Part shown: piece after piece, positions 60,540 to 64,000 of the stretch
Numbering within the stretch: position 1 is the stretch's first letter
Layout of the letters: each line of letters begins with the position of its first letter
From: Acidovorax sp. Root219
Lineage (GTDB): Bacteria; Pseudomonadota; Gammaproteobacteria; Burkholderiales; Burkholderiaceae_C
DNA: 64,000 bases
Assembly: GCF_001428665.1 (NCBI RefSeq)
Contig: NZ_LMIJ01000005.1
Coordinates: 1-64,000 of the forward strand
Reading direction: 5' to 3'
The notes under the pieces: model-generated
What the model saw: the letters and a program-made list of their open reading frames with translations, nothing else
What the model was told of the DNA's origin: nothing
The model's database searches: none
Position numbers and translations under genes: made by a program

Positions 60540-61019
60540 ATGAAGAAAAACCCATCGCCCCACCCCAGCCCGCTCGAAGCCCACCTGGGCTACTGGCTGC
60601 GCTTTGTCTCCAACCAGGTGTCGGCCGGGTTCCAGCAGGCGGTGGAGGCATCGGGCGTGTCCGTCACCGACTGGGTGGCGCTGCGCACGCTGTTCGATGC
60701 GGACGGTGCCGACAACCCCGCCACGCACGCCACGCTGACCCAGGCCCTGGGCATGACCAAGGGCGCCGCCTCCAAGGTCGTGGCCCGGCTGGAGGACAAG
60801 GGCCTGGTGGCGCGCGCGGGCGCGCCAACGGACGCGCGCAGCCACACCCTGTCACTCACGCCCACCGGCCGCGCCCTGGTGCCCGTGCTGGCCGCCAAGG
60901 CCGATGCCAACGACGAACAGTTCTTCGGCCACCTGCCCGCAGCCGAGCGCCAGCGGCTGGCGCGCCTGCTGCAGGAGATGGTGCGCCTGCACCAGTGGCA
61001 GGAAGTGCCGCGCAGTTGA
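60540..61019 (+). CDS. MarR-family transcriptional regulator
   Basis: 159 residues: SVTDWVALRTLFDADGADNP, HATLTQALGMTKGAASKVVA, RLEDKGLVARAGAPTDARSH (winged HTH) and TLSLTPTGRALVPVLAAKAD. A typical dimeric MarR. Two perfect GTTTC-N4-GAAAC dyads precede its start, suggesting autorepression and control of the divergent TPR-HTH gene. Likely co-transcribed with the DUF1398 gene 30 nt downstream. Confidence 0.92.
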   Translation: MKKNPSPHPSPLEAHLGYWLRFVSNQVSAGFQQAVEASGVSVTDWVALRTLFDADGADNPATHATLTQALGMTKGAASKVVARLEDKGLVARAGAPTDARSHTLSLTPTGRALVPVLAAKADANDEQFFGHLPAAERQRLARLLQEMVRLHQWQEVPRS

Positions 61020-61048
61020 ATCCGAGACCTCATCCCAGAAAGATGCCC

Positions 61049-61450
61049 ATGAACGAAACGACCATCGCCACCATCGAACGCTGCGCCCAATCATCCAAGG
61101 ACGGCACGGCCCATTTCGGCGCCATCGTGCTGGCCCTGAGCGAGGCCGGCGTGGAGGCGTATTTTGCCGACTACCGCAGCAACGCGACCACCTACTACCT
61201 GCCCAGCGGTGAGACACATGCCGTGGCCCTGCCTCCGCCTGCCACGCCCATCGCACAGGGCTTCGACGCGGCAGGCGTGCAGGCCGCCATCCGTGGCGCG
61301 CAGCGCGGCGAGGTGATGTACCCCGAGTTCCTTGAGCTCTCCCGCGCAGCGGGTTGTGTGGGCTACATGGTGTGGCTGGCGGGGCGGCATGTGAGCTACT
61401 TCGGCCGCAAGGGGGAGGTGCATGTGGAGCGGTTTCCCGACTCCCCCTGA
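61049..61450 (+). CDS. DUF1398 family protein (YbcV-like)
   Basis: 133 residues starting MNETTIATIERCAQSSKDGT (an ATG at 61043 would add MP). EVMYPEFLELSRAAGCVGYM, VWLAGRHVSYFGRKGEVHVE: the tail YFGRKGE.HVE is characteristic of the DUF1398/YbcV family, of unknown function. Follows the MarR gene by 30 nt on the same strand, so probably in its regulon. Confidence 0.85.
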   Translation: MNETTIATIERCAQSSKDGTAHFGAIVLALSEAGVEAYFADYRSNATTYYLPSGETHAVALPPPATPIAQGFDAAGVQAAIRGAQRGEVMYPEFLELSRAAGCVGYMVWLAGRHVSYFGRKGEVHVERFPDSP

Positions 61451-61465
61451 ACGCAACCAATACCC

Positions 61466-61849
61466 TCACGCGGCTGCAATGGCCTCGATCTCCAACAGCC
61501 ACTCCTCGTCATATATGCCGGCGATGATGACCGTGAGCGCTGGTGCATGGCTCCCCAGCGCGCGCCGCCGCGCCTCGCCATTCTCATCGGCGTATTGGCG
61601 TGATGAGAGAAATGTGGTCACCTTGACCAGGTTGGCCACGCCCAGGCCTGCGGCATCGAGCTGGGCCAGGATATTGGCCCACACCAGGTCGGCCTGCTCG
61701 GCGAAGGCGGCGGGCACGACACCGGCCCGGTCGACCGGAATCTGGCCGCTGATGTACAGCCAGCGCGTGGCGCCCCGCACGTCCAGGGCCTGGGAGTAGC
61801 CACCGGAGGGTCCAGGGGCCAATGAGGAGTTGACGGGGGTGGATTGCAT
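61466..61849 (-). CDS. RidA-family protein (lacks the deaminase arginine)
   Basis: 127 residues: GGYSQALDVRGATRWLYISG, QIPVDRAGVVPAAFAEQADL, ILAQLDAAGLGVANLVKVTT, and HAPALTVIIAGIYDEEWLLE, IEAIAAA. RidA fold with the substrate Arg replaced (PALTVI). The pattern with the YDEEWLLEIEAIA end is the Rid subfamily seen in many actinobacteria and proteobacteria. Just downstream of the VOC gene on the same strand. Confidence 0.87.
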   Translation of the reverse strand: MQSTPVNSSLAPGPSGGYSQALDVRGATRWLYISGQIPVDRAGVVPAAFAEQADLVWANILAQLDAAGLGVANLVKVTTFLSSRQYADENGEARRRALGSHAPALTVIIAGIYDEEWLLEIEAIAAA

Positions 61850-61876
61850 GGGCAGGTCTCCAGAGTGCAGAACAGC

Positions 61877-62272
61877 TTACGCAGCCTGTGCAGGGGGAGC
61901 CATGGGCTGCGAGAAGATATTCACCAAACTTCCATCTGGATCGCGCAGCAAGGCCGAGCGGTTGCCCCAGGGCATCACCGTGGGCGGCATGACGACCTCG
62001 GCGCTGGCGTCGCCACGCATGCGTGCCAGTGTGCCATCCACATCGGTCACCTCGAATTCCAGGATGGCCGAGTGGTTCGACGCGGCCGTTGCGGCGCCCT
62101 GGTTGAACAGCTGCACTAGGCGCTCCTCGGAGATCGCCAGCGTGGCGCCTTCGAGCCGCACTTCCGCAAAGCCATCGGCCAGGCGGGTGGCAGCGGTGCC
62201 CGACAGCAGGGTGTAGAACGCGACGAGCGCTTCGAATTGCGTGGTGACGAGGCGGACGGATGCAAACTTCAT
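61877..62272 (-). CDS. VOC-superfamily (glyoxalase/bleomycin-resistance-like) protein
   Basis: 131 residues: MKFASVRLVTTQFEALVAFY, TLLSGTAATRLADGFAEVRL, ILEFEVTDVDGTLARMRGDA and WGNRSALLRDPDGSLVNIFS, the last being the typical VOC metal-site strand pair. Probably dimeric; metal ligands not fully clear. 27 nt before the RidA gene, likely one transcript. Confidence 0.88.
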   Translation of the reverse strand: MKFASVRLVTTQFEALVAFYTLLSGTAATRLADGFAEVRLEGATLAISEERLVQLFNQGAATAASNHSAILEFEVTDVDGTLARMRGDASAEVVMPPTVMPWGNRSALLRDPDGSLVNIFSQPMAPPAQAA

Positions 62273-62418
62273 GCGAAGCTCCTTGGGTAAGAAAAGAAAG
62301 GAGCGAGGTTAGAAGGAGGTGCTGCCAGGTTCTGGCAGCATGCTGTGCCCGTTTGCCCGAGCGTGCTGGCGCAGGCCTTCAGCAGCGCCTGGTGAAGCGC
62401 GAGGTCGAGCCCACAGGC

Positions 62419-63297
62419 TCACCCCTCGGAGCGCAGGTACTTCGCCAGAAACCCCAGCACCTGGCGCTCATATGCCCCAGGGCCGTAGGCATGCAGATCC
62501 ACATGCCCAGCCCCCTCCACACGCCAGATCTCCTTGGGCCCGGCCGCCGCATTGAAGAGCCGCTCAGTTTCGGCCCAGGTGGTATGCCTGTCCTGGGCGC
62601 CAGAGGCAATGAGCGCGGGCGCCCCAAGGCGGGCGATGCGCTCGATGGGCCGCAGGTCATCGGTCGATACCCCGGCGCGCAGCGGCAGCTGCCACAGCAA
62701 GGGCCCGGCCAACACCGCGCCCGCAGGGCCCAGCACCGTGGTCAGCCGGTTGGTCACGGCGTCTTCGATGGTGGGGTAAATGGATTCGAGCACCACGGCA
62801 TCCGGCGCAGGGGACGGCAGGGCCAGCACGGTGGCGGCGGCGCCCAGCGAGACACCGATGACCGCGATGCGCTCGCCCGGACTTTCGCGCCGCAGAAACT
62901 CAAGGGCCGCCTTCACCCCTGCCGCCTCGCGCGCGCCAAAGGTGATGCGGTCGCCAGTGCTCTGGCCGTGCGCAGGCAGATCGATCAGCAAGGCGGCGTA
63001 GCCTTCCCGGTTCAGGAACCTGGCGCGGCCCAACATCTGAGTGCGGTCGGCGCGCACGCCGTGGAGCAGCAGCACGGCGCCCCGGCCTCGCTGGCCCGGT
63101 GCAAACCAGCCAGCCACATGGCCGGCAGGGGCGGTGTCGATGCGGACCTCGCGCGCCGAAAAATCTTTCGGTGGCGGGCCTATGGTGCGGGTGGCAGGAT
63201 GGCTGAGCCATTCGCCTGCGCACAAGGCTGCACCGACGAAGCCGAGCAACAGCACCAATGCCCACAGGGCAAGTATCCCAACGCGGCGCCCAACCAT
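62419..63297 (-). CDS. Membrane-anchored alpha/beta hydrolase
   Basis: 292 residues from the ATG 63295-63297 (MVGRRVGILALWALVLLLGF): a signal-anchor helix (about 7-28), then an alpha/beta-hydrolase fold with oxyanion AVLLLHGVRADRTQ, nucleophile elbow VIGVSLGAAATVLAL (GxSxG), acid in LIASGAQDRHTTWAETERLF and His in EGAGHVDLHAYGP. Similar to YtmA/BAAT-like periplasm-facing hydrolases. Substrate unknown. Confidence 0.88.
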   Translation of the reverse strand: MVGRRVGILALWALVLLLGFVGAALCAGEWLSHPATRTIGPPPKDFSAREVRIDTAPAGHVAGWFAPGQRGRGAVLLLHGVRADRTQMLGRARFLNREGYAALLIDLPAHGQSTGDRITFGAREAAGVKAALEFLRRESPGERIAVIGVSLGAAATVLALPSPAPDAVVLESIYPTIEDAVTNRLTTVLGPAGAVLAGPLLWQLPLRAGVSTDDLRPIERIARLGAPALIASGAQDRHTTWAETERLFNAAAGPKEIWRVEGAGHVDLHAYGPGAYERQVLGFLAKYLRSEG

Positions 63298-63328
63298 CAC
63301 CGGTACGAACAAGTTCTCTGGACGGGCC

Positions 63329-63721
63329 TCAAGTGATCCCCTCCACCGACACATCCTCGAACCCCGGCTCCTGCGCAATGAGCCCATGGAAAAACACCAG
63401 GCACGGATCGTCGCCAGCCATCTTGGCCTTGCCAAGCACGCGCTCCTTGAGCGAGCGGTGCTTGGTCAGCGACAGCACCCATTCGTGCTTGCCGTCTTCG
63501 CTCTCATTGGCGGCCGCGCCGACCATGTAGGTGCGGCCCTCCCAGCTCACATGCGCGTACCAGCCCCAGTCTTCGGCGTCCGCGTCGGTCATTTCCAGCT
63601 GCGCCGGCACGCGCGTGCGCAGCCATTCGAGCAGCGAATGCCCCCGGATGGGGTTGATGGGGTTGTCAGGCTCCAGCGAGACGTCGAAGAGCCGGGTGTG
63701 GAAGTGGATGGCAGGTTCCAT
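63329..63721 (-). CDS. Conserved hypothetical protein, 130 aa
   Basis: MEPAIHFHTRLFDVSLEPDN, GWYAHVSWEGRTYMVGAAAN, WVLSLTKHRSLKERVLGKAK, PCLVFFHGLIAQEPGFEDVS. Soluble, beta-rich in the first half; no signal. I do not recognise a named family. It starts at the ATG 63719-63721, 31 nt before the hydrolase stop region on the same strand, so may be co-transcribed with it. Confidence 0.7.
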   Translation of the reverse strand: MEPAIHFHTRLFDVSLEPDNPINPIRGHSLLEWLRTRVPAQLEMTDADAEDWGWYAHVSWEGRTYMVGAAANESEDGKHEWVLSLTKHRSLKERVLGKAKMAGDDPCLVFFHGLIAQEPGFEDVSVEGIT

Positions 63722-63878
63722 GGGTGGACAAATTGGCAGCAGGACGGGCCAGACACTGTCGTGAGCGTATCACCCGCGTGTGACCTCTCCAACCGAATTT
63801 TGCCCAGACGCGCAGGCCCAGGGCGGACGAACCTGCGTACCATGCGTCCTGCTGCAGAGCCGATCCGGACGACAACAG

Positions 63879-63902
63879 CAACAACAACAACAACAACAAC
63901 AC
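63879..63902. repeat. CAA trinucleotide repeat before a partial gene
   Basis: About eight consecutive CAA units (63879-63902) lie 20 bp upstream of the ATG at 63923. Simple repeats in a 5' leader can vary in number and tune expression, or may be neutral. Confidence 0.6.
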
Positions 63903-63922
63903 TGCAGGAGACAAGTGCCACC

Positions 63923-64000
63923 ATGCAGGCCCACCCCACCACGAGCCCGCCCCAGCCACTGGCAGCCCCGGCCTTCGCGCCTCTGCGCGCGCTGAGCGCC
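63923..64000 (+). CDS. Partial gene at right edge
   Basis: 26 codons visible: MQAHPTTSPPQPLAAPAFAP LRALSA. Proline/alanine-rich N-terminus, frame still open at the window end. GCAGGAGACA upstream is a fair ribosome site. Too short to name. Confidence 0.5.
   Translation, partial: MQAHPTTSPPQPLAAPAFAPLRALSA

Overview
The window is G+C-rich chromosomal DNA of a betaproteobacterium, most likely a member of the Comamonadaceae (Acidovorax-like). The evidence is the style of the proteins (LysR-rich gene neighbourhoods, a Burkholderiales-type trimeric porin, a roadblock/LC7 protein beside a soluble chemoreceptor) and the strong codon bias. The genus is inferred, since no rRNA or tRNA gene is present. 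Genes are densely packed in short operons on both strands, many with 4-nt ATGA overlaps.

Layout. 1-2.7 kb: a partial zinc-type alcohol dehydrogenase, an Old Yellow Enzyme and its divergent LysR regulator. 2.7-9.7 kb: signalling, with a roadblock-domain protein, a two-PAS soluble chemoreceptor, and an operon of a hybrid histidine kinase with a REC-PAS-GGDEF-EAL protein. 9.9-12.2 kb: small lipoproteins and unknowns. 12.4-14.5 kb: an A+T-rich insertion with a gene interrupted by an in-frame stop, then a frameshifted LysR pseudogene. 14.5-25.4 kb: an EAL protein, glutathione reductase, a tandemly duplicated divergent pair (CPBP protease plus small two-cysteine membrane protein), an OmpR-type two-component system and a GAF-GGDEF cyclase. 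25.5-31.5 kb: MFS exporter with LysR, aldo/keto reductase with TetR, RidA and a GreA/B-like protein.

31.7-39.7 kb is a coherent light/oxidative-stress block on the minus strand. One operon encodes a lipocalin, an FAD amine-oxidase-like protein, a 57-residue DUF2256 protein, a cryptochrome-DASH-like photolyase and an iron-sulfur photolyase. It is preceded by two fasciclin (FAS1) genes and a thioredoxin-reductase-like flavoprotein with an Rrf2 regulator.

39.8-49.3 kb is accessory DNA. It holds unknown divergent genes around a large nested palindrome, three copies of a 158-bp inverted-repeat element, iterated GCTGGACA motifs, an attC-like hairpin, an ankyrin-type protein and a glutamate-type ABC importer without its ATPase. 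49.3-64 kb returns to metabolic and redox genes under LysR, Rrf2, MarR and TPR-HTH regulators: three RidA-family proteins in the window, an F420-reductase-like protein, a porin, an FMN reductase with pirin, DUF899, a VOC protein and an alpha/beta hydrolase.

Several regulators have readable candidate operators (TetR, MarR, Rrf2 and LysR inverted repeats). No CRISPR array, rRNA, tRNA, intact transposase or phage was seen.
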